Assembly: GCA_021826655.1 (NCBI GenBank) | Contig: JAKAZC010000186.1 | Span: 1-5,894, forward strand | Origin: Actinomycetes bacterium | GTDB lineage: Bacteria; Actinomycetota; Acidimicrobiia; Acidimicrobiales; RAAP-2 | Reading direction: 5' to 3' | Length of the DNA stretch: 5,894 nucleotides | Shown here: positions 1 to 5,894 of the stretch, in pieces | Position numbering within the stretch: the first letter of the stretch is position 1 | Layout: each line of letters begins with the position of its first letter | Program-made: the position numbers and the translations under genes | The notes under the pieces: generated by a model | Told to the model about the DNA's origin: nothing | What the model saw: the letters and a program-made list of their open reading frames with translations, nothing else | Database searches by the model: none

Positions 1-1077
<1,077 letters not shown>

Positions 1078-1086
1078 GAACCCACG

Positions 1087-1092
1087 ATCCTA
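1087..1092 (-). promoter_or_regulatory. Candidate -10 hexamer (TAGGAT) of secA
   Basis: TAGGAT on the minus strand matches TAnnnT and ends 9 nt before the secA ATG, which would place transcription start within two or three bases of the start codon (a leaderless or nearly leaderless message, common in Actinobacteria). No good -35 element is visible at 16-19 nt. Alternatively the AGGA within it is a distant, weak ribosome-binding site. Inference only. Confidence 0.22.
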
Positions 1093-1161
1093 CCGGTCAC
1101 GGGGCGCCCGAAGGGTCGACGGCGGCCCGCGTCCCGGCCCGGCGGTGCCGGGGACGGACGA

Positions 1162-1425
1162 CCGGGCTGCGTGCGGCTGACCTGGTCTTTGACCCCACAC
1201 TCGCCTGCTGCGGGGTTGGCGGCCGGGTACCGGCGGCCTCGCGGCCCTGCGGCACCGCTCGCGGCACGCGTCCCCCCGTCGCCACCCGCCCCCGAGGGCC
1301 GGGGACCGGGCGGGCAGGGCTTACCTCTAAATCGCACCATGCTCAGCAACCACGAGTTGCCTTACGTGGGTCGTTTCGCCTGCGACTGGCATCGACTTGC
1401 AACCACAGACCCGCACGCAGCCCGG
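1162..1425. repeat. 264-bp non-coding segment bounded by a perfect 15-bp inverted repeat
   Basis: The 15 bases CCGGGCTGCGTGCGG at 1162-1176 recur as an exact reverse complement at 1411-1425, with 234 bp between them. The enclosed DNA lies wholly in the gap between the glycosyltransferase gene and secA and carries no credible gene. Inside it, 1321-1380 is only about 53% GC (32 of 60 bases counted), whereas 1261-1320 is about 88% GC. In a transcript the arms could close a large structured RNA, a long 5' leader of secA or a 3' tail of the rml operon. Alternatively they could be the terminal repeats of a small non-autonomous mobile element. No target-site duplication is visible outside the arms, and I recognise no known riboswitch or RNA family consensus. 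The repeat itself is certain; its function is unknown. Confidence 0.6.
1285..1314. other. Very GC-rich stem-loop in the secA upstream gap
   Basis: CCCGC (1285-1289) and CCCCG (1290-1294) pair with CGGGG (1300-1304) and GCGGG (1310-1314). The apical loop is 5 nt and a 5-nt bulge (1305-1309) lies on one side. All ten pairs are G-C. There is no T-tract next to it on either strand. It may be part of an RNA structure enclosed by the 15-bp arms, or a byproduct of about 88% local GC. Confidence 0.3.
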
Positions 1426-1436
1426 CCCACAGTGTA

Positions 1437-1481
1437 CGACCCGGGCCCCGGTCGGGTCGGGCGGTACCCCGCGACACCGCC
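1437..1481 (-). terminator. Two tandem GC-rich hairpins just after the glycosyltransferase stop
   Basis: On the minus strand a 6-bp stem (GGCGGT/ACCGCC, arms 1476-1481 and 1460-1465, loop 10 nt) begins immediately after the TAG stop. It is followed within 1 nt by a 7-bp perfect stem (CGACCCG/CGGGTCG, arms 1453-1459 and 1437-1443, loop 9 nt). There is no U-tract, as is often true of proposed actinobacterial terminators. The position directly behind the last gene of the birA-rmlB-rmlD-glycosyltransferase run supports a terminator or 3'-end stabiliser. Such hairpins arise easily at this GC level, so confidence is limited. Confidence 0.38.
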
Positions 1482-2438
1482 CTAGGGGCGGCGGCCCTTC
1501 AGCGCGACCGCGAAGAGCGACGCGCCCAGACGGGCACCGAGTAGGACGGCGGCGAGCGGCAGCGCCAGGCGGCGCCAGCCCTCGGTGGAGCGCCTGGCGA
1601 ACCGCAGGGCGGAGCGGTGGTGGGCGACGAGCATCCTGTAGGGGTGCCGGCGGGTGGACACGCCCTGCACGTGGGTGACGACCGCGGCCGGCTGGTAGCC
1701 GACCCCCCAGCCAGCGCGATGGGCCCGCCAGCACAGGTCCATGTCCTCGGCGAACATGAAATAGGCCTCGTCGAACCCGCCGAGCTCCTCGAGCGCCGAC
1801 CGCCGGGCCAGGAAGCAGGCCCCCGACACCCAGTCCGCCGGCGCGGTGCCCTCCGCCGCGGCGCCCCCTCCCGCGGTGCCCTCCGCCGCGGCGCCCCCTC
1901 CCGCGGTGCCCTCCCCCGCGGTGCCCCCTCCGGCGGTGCCCTCCCCGACAAGGCCGGCCCGCCGGTACCGGCGCGTGAAGGGGTTGTCGGGCCGGACCAG
2001 ACCGAGGACGGCATGACCCGCGGCGTCCACCATGGAGGGGAACTGCCGGACCGAGGGGTACGGCACGCCCTCGGGCGTGAGGACCCGCGGACCCACGATC
2101 GCCCAGGACGGCTGCGCGTCGAGGGCGCGGACCAGCTCGCCGACCGAACCCCGGTGGACGTGCAGGTCGGGATTGCAGACGAGCACGTACTCGGTGTTGC
2201 CCGTGGCGGCCACCCCCCGGTTGGCGCCGGCTCCGTAACCGAGGTTGCGGCCGCTCGCCACGACCGGGACGGCGATCCCGGCGGCGTCGAGGACCCGCCG
2301 GGCGCCCGCGGAATCGCCGTTCTCGACGACCACCACCTCGTCCACCCCGTCGGCCACGAGCGAGCTGACGCACTCGGCCAGCACCGGGCCGGCGGCGTAG
2401 TCGACGACGACCCCGGCCACGGTGGCTCGGGGGCTCAC
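1482..2438 (-). CDS. GT2-family glycosyltransferase, rhamnosyltransferase-like (WbbL type)
   Basis: This inverting family 2 glycosyltransferase probably transfers a sugar, plausibly rhamnose given rmlB and rmlD next door, onto an envelope glycan or lipid carrier at the cytoplasmic face of the membrane. The 318-residue product has the GT-A pattern: VAGVVVDY near 7-14, VVVVENGD at 35-42, GRNLGYGAGANRG at 63-75, CNPDLHV at 88-94 in the metal/nucleotide-sugar position, VSGACFLARR at 204-213, and FMFAEDMDLCWR at 227-238 with the acidic ED pair (231-232) as likely catalytic base region. VTHVQGVS (254-261) and a C-terminal hydrophobic stretch (about 291-313) follow. The start is GTG at 2436-2438, sharing GTGA with the rmlD stop, which implies translational coupling. 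Residues 166-200 are seven glycine/alanine-rich pentapeptides absent from the usual family layout; without them the chain would be about 283 residues. Exact acceptor and donor cannot be told from sequence. Confidence 0.92.
   Translation of the reverse strand: MSPRATVAGVVVDYAAGPVLAECVSSLVADGVDEVVVVENGDSAGARRVLDAAGIAVPVVASGRNLGYGAGANRGVAATGNTEYVLVCNPDLHVHRGSVGELVRALDAQPSWAIVGPRVLTPEGVPYPSVRQFPSMVDAAGHAVLGLVRPDNPFTRRYRRAGLVGEGTAGGGTAGEGTAGGGAAAEGTAGGGAAAEGTAPADWVSGACFLARRSALEELGGFDEAYFMFAEDMDLCWRAHRAGWGVGYQPAAVVTHVQGVSTRRHPYRMLVAHHRSALRFARRSTEGWRRLALPLAAVLLGARLGASLFAVALKGRRP
1839..1946 (-). repeat. In-frame tandem repeat within the glycosyltransferase gene
   Basis: At DNA level there are three 30-bp units: 1843-1872 and 1873-1902 are identical, and 1903-1932 differs at three bases. 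A 14-base partial fourth unit follows (1933-1946). Each 30-mer is itself two related 15-mers. The encoded protein (residues 166-200) reads as seven pentapeptides of the types EGTAG, GGTAG, GGAAA and EGTAP. The repeat sits between the RRYRRAGL segment and the conserved DWVSGA block, a loop that should tolerate length change. The exact identity of two units implies recent duplication or slippage, and any gain or loss of units keeps the frame. Confidence 0.93.
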
Positions 2439-3352
2439 GGGGCGGACCGGCTCCCCCGGAGCACTCCCACCAACCGGTCGAGGCCGTCCTGCCAGTCCGG
2501 CATGGACGGGTACCCGCCGAGCCGCAGCGCCGCGTTGTCGAGGACCGAATTGGCCGGCCGCGGGGCCGGGCGGGGCGGGTGCAGGTCGGCGGTGGCGATC
2601 GGCTCGACCCGACCCGGGTCGTGCCCGGCCGCGTCGAGCACCGCCCGGACGAACCCGAACCAGGTCGTCGCGCCGGCGTTGGTCACGTGGAAGAGCCCCG
2701 GCACCCGGTCGGTGGCGAGGGTGACGAGGGCCGCCGCCAGGTCGGCGCTGAAGGTTGGCGAGCCGTGCTGGTCGTCGACGAACCGGAGCGGGCCGTCGCC
2801 CCCCGCCAGCCGAAGGGCGGTCTGCACCATGTTGGCCCCCCGGGCGCCGCACACCCAGGACGTCCGCACGATGGTCGCGCCGTCGGGGCATTCGAGCTCG
2901 CCGCCGAGCTTGCTCCGCCCGTACACCGAGCGGGGGTTGGGGCGGTCCCATTCGACGTACGGCCGGTGCGCGGTGCCGTCGAACACGTAGTCGGTGGACA
3001 GGTACACGAGGTGTGCCCCGTGGCGGGCCGCCGCCTCGGCCACGTTCCGGGTGCCCATCGCGTTCACCCGGAAGGCCCGGTCCGGGTCGCGCTCGCACTC
3101 GTCCACCGCCGTGAAGGCGGCCGCGTGGACGATGACGTCGGGGCGGAGCGCGCCGACCGCCTCGAGCACCGCGGCGCGGTCCTCCACCGGGAGGCCCGCG
3201 TGGTCCGCGGCCACCGCCTCCACCCCGCCCGGACCGGGGCCCTCGGGCCCACGGAGGGCCCGGCGCCGTCCGCCGGGGGGGACGTCGCCGGCGAGGGCCA
3301 TCCCGACGTCGTGGCCGACCTGGCCGCCGCCGCCGGTCACCAGGACCCGCAT
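2435..3352 (-). CDS. rmlD: dTDP-4-dehydrorhamnose reductase RmlD
   Basis: RmlD catalyses the last step of dTDP-L-rhamnose synthesis, the NAD(P)H-dependent reduction of dTDP-4-keto-L-rhamnose. The 305-residue product is an extended short-chain dehydrogenase: nucleotide-binding TGGGGQVG at residues 6-13, DVIVHAAAFTAVDECE at 72-87, LSTDYVFDG at 118-126, and the catalytic YxxxK as Y144 and K148 in VYGRSK. VRTSWVCG (162-169), DDQHGSPT (193-200) and the C-terminal NSVLDNAALRLGG typical of RmlD are also present. A proline/glycine/arginine-rich stretch at about 24-43 lengthens the loop after the first helix. It is the least conserved-looking part. The ATG at 3350-3352 gives a normal RmlD N-terminus and lies 4 nt after the rmlB stop; no strong Shine-Dalgarno is seen, so coupling to rmlB is likely. 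Its TGA overlaps the next gene's GTG. No RmlC domain is fused to it. Confidence 0.96.
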   Translation of the reverse strand: MRVLVTGGGGQVGHDVGMALAGDVPPGGRRRALRGPEGPGPGGVEAVAADHAGLPVEDRAAVLEAVGALRPDVIVHAAAFTAVDECERDPDRAFRVNAMGTRNVAEAAARHGAHLVYLSTDYVFDGTAHRPYVEWDRPNPRSVYGRSKLGGELECPDGATIVRTSWVCGARGANMVQTALRLAGGDGPLRFVDDQHGSPTFSADLAAALVTLATDRVPGLFHVTNAGATTWFGFVRAVLDAAGHDPGRVEPIATADLHPPRPAPRPANSVLDNAALRLGGYPSMPDWQDGLDRLVGVLRGSRSAP

Positions 3353-3356
3353 CCCG

Positions 3357-4364
3357 CTAGGCCGTTCGGGCCCAGGCGGCCTCCGCCACGGGGGCACGGT
3401 CTCGCAGCGGCTCCCACCACTCGCGGTGTCCCGCGTACCACTCCACTGTTCCCGCGAGACCGTCGGCGAAGGGCACCTCGGGCCGCCAGCCCAGCTCACG
3501 GGCGATCTTCGACGAATCGAGGAGGTAGCGGCGATCGTGCCCGGGACGGTCCGGGACGATCTCCTTCAGCGAGGACGGCTTTCCGAGGGCCCGCAGGACC
3601 AGGTCGGCGATCTCCTCGATGCTGGCCTCCACGCCCGTCCCGACGTGGTAAGTCTCGCCCAGGCGACCGCGCTCGAGCACCGCCTCCACCGCCGTGCAGT
3701 GGTCCCGCACGTGGATCCACTCGCGCCGGTTCTGGGTCGACGCGTACAGGGGCAATGGCTGGTCGTCGAGGGCTCTGGTGGTGAAGAGCGGGATGACCTT
3801 CTCGGGGAACTGGTACGGCCCGTAGTTGTTGGAGCAGTTGGTGATGGTCACCGGGAGCCCGAAGGTCTCCCAGTAGGCCCGCACCGCGTGGTCGGCGCCC
3901 GCCTTCGAGGCATTGTAGGGGGTGCGGGGCCGGTAGGGGCTGTCCTCGTGGAACGTCTCGTCGGTGTCGAGCGCCAGATCGCCGTACACCTCGCACGTCG
4001 AGATGTGGTGGAACCGGCCCACGCCGCGCCGCCGGGCCGCTTCGAGCATGGTCTGGGTGCCGAGGACGTTGGTGCGGAAGAACCGCCCGGGGTCCAGCAC
4101 GGCCAGGCTGTTGTGGGACTCGGCGGCGAAGTGCACCACCGTGTCGATGCCCTCCTCGTCGATGGTCCGCTCGGCCAGCGCCAGGTCGCAGACGTCGCCC
4201 TCCACGAAGGTGACGCGGTCCTCGACGTCGGCGATGTTGGGGCGGTTGCCCGCGTAGGTGAGCACGTCGAAGGGGACGACGTGGTCGCCCGGATGGTGCT
4301 CCACCCAGTAACGCACGAAATTGGAGCCGATGAAGCCGGCGCCGCCGGTCACGAGGAGCCGCAT
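3357..4364 (-). CDS. rmlB: dTDP-glucose 4,6-dehydratase RmlB (variant active site)
   Basis: RmlB converts dTDP-glucose to dTDP-4-keto-6-deoxyglucose, the second step of the rhamnose pathway, using tightly bound NAD. The 335-residue protein shows TGGAGFIGSN at 6-15, a DVLTYAGN segment at 33-40, HFAAESH at 78-84, the YxxxK pair Y150/K154 in TPYNASK, TNCSNNYGPYQFPEKVIPLF at 175-194, and QNRREWIHVRDHC at 211-223. PGHDRRYLLD (274-283) follows. Most enzymes of this family carry STDEVYG; here residues 122-128 read STCEVYG, codons ACG TGC GAG. Glu125 is kept, but the aspartate used as general acid is replaced by Cys124. The usual VDRSI after ESH is also replaced (NSLAV, 85-89). The rest is so typical that a divergent but functional subfamily seems likelier than decay. 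The ATG at 4362-4364 lies 13 nt after the birA stop. A different nucleotide-sugar substrate cannot be excluded. Confidence 0.94.
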   Translation of the reverse strand: MRLLVTGGAGFIGSNFVRYWVEHHPGDHVVPFDVLTYAGNRPNIADVEDRVTFVEGDVCDLALAERTIDEEGIDTVVHFAAESHNSLAVLDPGRFFRTNVLGTQTMLEAARRRGVGRFHHISTCEVYGDLALDTDETFHEDSPYRPRTPYNASKAGADHAVRAYWETFGLPVTITNCSNNYGPYQFPEKVIPLFTTRALDDQPLPLYASTQNRREWIHVRDHCTAVEAVLERGRLGETYHVGTGVEASIEEIADLVLRALGKPSSLKEIVPDRPGHDRRYLLDSSKIARELGWRPEVPFADGLAGTVEWYAGHREWWEPLRDRAPVAEAAWARTA

Positions 4365-4374
4365 AGTCGGGTCG

Positions 4375-4380
4375 ATCCTA
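4375..4380 (-). promoter_or_regulatory. TAGGAT hexamer upstream of rmlB, possible internal -10
   Basis: The same TAGGATCG octamer that precedes secA occurs here, the hexamer ending 10 nt before the rmlB ATG and including the birA TAG stop codon. It could be an internal promoter giving an almost leaderless rmlB message, or AGGA may serve as a weak ribosome-binding site for coupled translation. No -35 element was identified. Confidence 0.15.
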
Positions 4381-5160
4381 GTTGAGGGTCTCGCGGGGCC
4401 CCGTCCGGGGCGACCGCACGAGCACGACGTCGCCGGCCGCGACCTCGCGGCGCCCGCCCGCCGTCTCCACCTGCAGGTGGCCCGAAGGGGTGATGCCGGT
4501 GGCGGTCCCCTCGAACGTCTCGGTGGCCAGCTCCACCCGGACCGGCTCGCCGAGGGTCACGCAGCGCTCGACCAGTTCGGCGAGGAGCCGCTCCCTACCC
4601 TCACGGGTCCCGAGGGCAGGTAGGCGCCGGTCGAGGGCGGCGAGCAGCCCGCTCAGCAGCTCGCCTCGGTCGATGGAGCGGCCGGTCAGCTCTCGCAGCG
4701 ACGTGCCCTCCGCCTCCGGAGGACCTGGCCAGTCGACGTTCAGGCCGACCCCGACGACCATCGCCACCGAGCCGGGAGGGCCTCCCGGTGCCCCGGGGTC
4801 CACCTCGCCGAGGACCCCGGCCAGCTTGCGACCCCCCACCAGCAGGTCGTTCGGCCATTTGAGCCCCGGCACCACCCCGGCCGCGGCCGCGCAGGCGGCG
4901 GCGGCGGCGAACGCGACGGCCACCGGGCAGAGGTGCAGGTCGTCGGGCGGGAGGACCGGGCGCAGGAGGACCGAGACCAGGAGGGACGAGCCCGGCGGTG
5001 CCTTCCAGGTCCGGCCGAGCCTGCCCCGGCCCGCCGTCTGGAAGTCCGCGACGGCCACGACGCCCTCGGGGGCGCCCGCCCGGGCCTCCTCGAGCAGGTA
5101 GCGGTTGGTCGAATGGAGGGAGGGGAAATGCCGGACTTCCCAGAAAACCTGTCCCGACAT
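4378..5160 (-). CDS. birA: Biotin-[acetyl-CoA-carboxylase] ligase BirA, no DNA-binding domain
   Basis: This enzyme activates biotin with ATP to biotinyl-AMP and attaches it to the carrier-domain lysine of biotin-dependent carboxylases. The 260-residue product has the catalytic domain signatures in order: LHSTNRYL at 15-22, QTAGRGRLGRTWKAPPG at 41-57 (biotinyl-adenylate loop), LKWPNDLLV at 100-108, RKLAGVLGE at 111-119 with the conserved lysine K112, and VVGVGLNV at 135-142. A C-terminal small domain follows at about 205-250. There is no N-terminal helix-turn-helix, so it is a monofunctional ligase and should not repress biotin genes as E. coli BirA does. The ATG at 5158-5160 is preferred; another ATG at 5170-5172 would add four residues. 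Neither has a Shine-Dalgarno. It leads the minus-strand run with rmlB and diverges from a biotin carboxylase gene, its probable client. Confidence 0.95.
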   Translation of the reverse strand: MSGQVFWEVRHFPSLHSTNRYLLEEARAGAPEGVVAVADFQTAGRGRLGRTWKAPPGSSLLVSVLLRPVLPPDDLHLCPVAVAFAAAAACAAAAGVVPGLKWPNDLLVGGRKLAGVLGEVDPGAPGGPPGSVAMVVGVGLNVDWPGPPEAEGTSLRELTGRSIDRGELLSGLLAALDRRLPALGTREGRERLLAELVERCVTLGEPVRVELATETFEGTATGITPSGHLQVETAGGRREVAAGDVVLVRSPRTGPRETLN

Positions 5161-5167
5161 GGCACAC

Positions 5168-5173
5168 ACCATA
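5168..5173 (-). promoter_or_regulatory. Candidate -10 hexamer (TATGGT) of birA
   Basis: TATGGT on the minus strand ends 7 nt before the preferred birA ATG, which would put transcription start at the A of the start codon and yield a leaderless message. A weak -35-like TTCCCA lies about 18 nt further upstream. If right, the alternative ATG at 5172 would lie inside the promoter and be excluded. Inference from spacing and hexamer likeness only. Confidence 0.25.
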
Positions 5174-5214
5174 CGGGTCGTGCAAGTGTGATGGGAAGGA
5201 GTGAGGTCGTCATG

Positions 5215-5255
5215 CCCTGCGGGTGCTCGACCCACCGGCCCGGCCCCCCGCAGGG
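5215..5255. promoter_or_regulatory. 9-bp inverted repeat in the birA/biotin carboxylase divergent region
   Basis: CCCTGCGGG (5215-5223) and CCCGCAGGG (5247-5255) are exact reverse complements separated by 23 nt, 42 nt upstream of the carboxylase GTG start. The GGGT at 5221-5224 can instead pair with ACCC at 5230-5233, so two exclusive foldings are possible in a plus-strand leader. The element could be an operator for a lipid- or biotin-responsive regulator, a leader hairpin, or chance at high GC. I recognise no known operator. Confidence 0.35.
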
Positions 5256-5285
5256 GACCGTCGTCACACCGAGAGAGTCGAGTCG

Positions 5286-5290
5286 AAAGG
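5286..5290 (+). promoter_or_regulatory. Ribosome-binding site of the biotin carboxylase gene
   Basis: AAAGG ends 6 nt before the GTG at 5297-5299, a good spacing. It supports this GTG as the start, after which the protein reads [17 protein letters not shown] exactly as biotin carboxylases begin. Confidence 0.6.
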
Positions 5291-5296
5291 CGAGCC

Positions 5297-5894
5297 GTGC
5301 TCAAGAAGGTCCTCATCGCCAACCGTGGGGAGATCGCGGTCCGGATCATCCGGACCTGCAGGGAGATGGGCGTCCAGACGGTCGCCGTGTACTCCGACCT
5401 CGACCGTGAGGCGCTTCACGTGCGCCTGGCCGACGAGGCGTACGCGCTGGGCGGTGAGACGGCGGCCGAGAGCTATCTCAACACCGAGGCCATCCTGTCG
5501 ATCATCGAGCGGAGCGGCGCCGACGCCGTGCACCCGGGTTACGGCTTCTTCTCCGAGAACACCGATTTCGCCCGGGCCATCACCGAGAAGGGCGTCGTCT
5601 TCATCGGGCCGCCCCCCGAGGCGATCGAGGTGATGGGCGACAAGATCAGCTCGCGGATCGCAGCCGAGGCGGCAGGCGTGGCGGGCGTCCCGGGACGATC
5701 CGAGCCCCTCACCTCCCCCGCCGAGGTGGTCGCCTTCGGCGACGAGTTCGGCTGGCCGGTGGCGATAAAGGCCGCCTACGGCGGCGGTGGCCGCGGGATG
5801 CGGGTGGTCACCGAGGCCGGGCAGGCCGAGGAGGCCATGGAGGCGGCCCGGCGGGAGGCCCAGGCCTACTTCGGCCGGCCGGAGTACACGGCGA
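5297..5894 (+). CDS. accC: Biotin carboxylase / acyl-CoA carboxylase alpha subunit, N-terminal part (partial)
   Basis: The enzyme carboxylates biotin on a carrier protein with bicarbonate and ATP, the first half-reaction of acetyl- or propionyl-CoA carboxylation, feeding fatty acid and related lipid synthesis. The 199 complete codons before the right edge cover the pre-ATP-grasp domain, with [13 protein letters not shown] at residues 5-17, [18 protein letters not shown] at 31-48 and [10 protein letters not shown] at 79-88. The start of the ATP-grasp domain follows: GDKISSR at 114-120 with ATP-contacting K116, and [16 protein letters not shown] at 156-171 with K158 and the glycine-rich loop. 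The [10 protein letters not shown] form resembles actinobacterial AccA3-type alpha subunits, in which biotin carboxylase is fused to a C-terminal biotin carrier domain; whether this gene has that domain lies outside the window. Start is GTG with a clear ribosome-binding site. It is divergent from birA, whose product would biotinylate it or its partner. Catalytic residues of the C-terminal half are not visible. Confidence 0.95.
   Translation, partial: MLKKVLIANRGEIAVRIIRTCREMGVQTVAVYSDLDREALHVRLADEAYALGGETAAESYLNTEAILSIIERSGADAVHPGYGFFSENTDFARAITEKGVVFIGPPPEAIEVMGDKISSRIAAEAAGVAGVPGRSEPLTSPAEVVAFGDEFGWPVAIKAAYGGGGRGMRVVTEAGQAEEAMEAARREAQAYFGRPEYTA

Noticed and set aside
1327..1392. 21-codon minus-strand open frame beginning MPVAGETTHV in the AT-richer island
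   Set aside because: Only about half of its third positions are G/C, unlike the real genes here, and it has no ribosome-binding site; non-coding function fits better.
1177..1410. Known RNA in the gap (tmRNA, SRP RNA, RNase P RNA, cobalamin, SAM or cyclic-dinucleotide riboswitch)
   Set aside because: I looked for their hallmark sequences on both strands and found none; only generic stems are visible.
1843..1946. Regular 30-bp repeats as a possible CRISPR array
   Set aside because: Units are directly adjacent with no spacers, and they translate in frame inside a glycosyltransferase.
1617..2990. 457-codon open frame on the plus strand, antisense to the glycosyltransferase and rmlD genes
   Set aside because: It is a shadow of two firmly identified minus-strand genes in high-GC DNA; its translation shows no family motifs.
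2439..3098. Upstream extension of the glycosyltransferase reading frame to an ATG at 3098
   Set aside because: The added 220 codons lie entirely within rmlD in another frame; the GTG at 2438 overlapping the rmlD stop gives the correct family N-terminus.
2579..4385. Long plus-strand open frames (2579-3784, 2994-4385) antisense to rmlD and rmlB
   Set aside because: The minus-strand proteins have full-length family motifs; the plus-strand translations are arginine/proline/glycine-rich or mirror-like and carry none.

Overview
The window is about 5.9 kb of very GC-rich DNA with strong G/C bias at third codon positions. Protein sequences and gene neighbours point to a high-GC actinobacterium. An Acidimicrobiia-like lineage is my guess from the flavour of the RmlB and RmlD sequences, not something proven here. 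Six protein genes account for nearly all of it. Five lie on the minus strand and one on the plus strand. Long open frames on the opposite strand are GC-driven shadows.

Reading leftwards along the minus strand from about 5160: a biotin-protein ligase (birA, 4378-5160), dTDP-glucose 4,6-dehydratase (rmlB, 3357-4364), dTDP-4-dehydrorhamnose reductase (rmlD, 2435-3352) and a GT2-family, rhamnosyltransferase-like glycosyltransferase (1482-2438). The junctions are 13 nt, 4 nt and a 4-base GTGA overlap, so these four look like one operon. After a 404-bp non-coding gap comes the N-terminal 359 codons of secA (1-1077), cut by the window edge. To the right, divergent from birA across 136 bp, starts a biotin carboxylase (5297 to the edge) of the acyl-CoA carboxylase alpha-subunit type.

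Two functional themes meet here. BirA should attach biotin to the carrier domain of the carboxylase encoded next door. RmlB and RmlD make two of the four steps of dTDP-L-rhamnose synthesis, and the adjacent glycosyltransferase probably uses that or a related sugar in envelope polysaccharide. rmlA and rmlC are not in the window. SecA is the housekeeping protein-export motor.

I found no convincing new multi-gene system. The points worth a second look are: a cysteine in place of the catalytic aspartate in RmlB (STCEVYG rather than STDEVYG); an in-frame pentapeptide repeat, recently expanded at DNA level, inside the glycosyltransferase; a perfect 15-bp inverted repeat enclosing a 264-bp non-coding segment with a conspicuous AT-richer island between the glycosyltransferase and secA; an apparently leaderless start pattern at birA, rmlB and secA; and a 9-bp inverted repeat in the birA/carboxylase divergent region.
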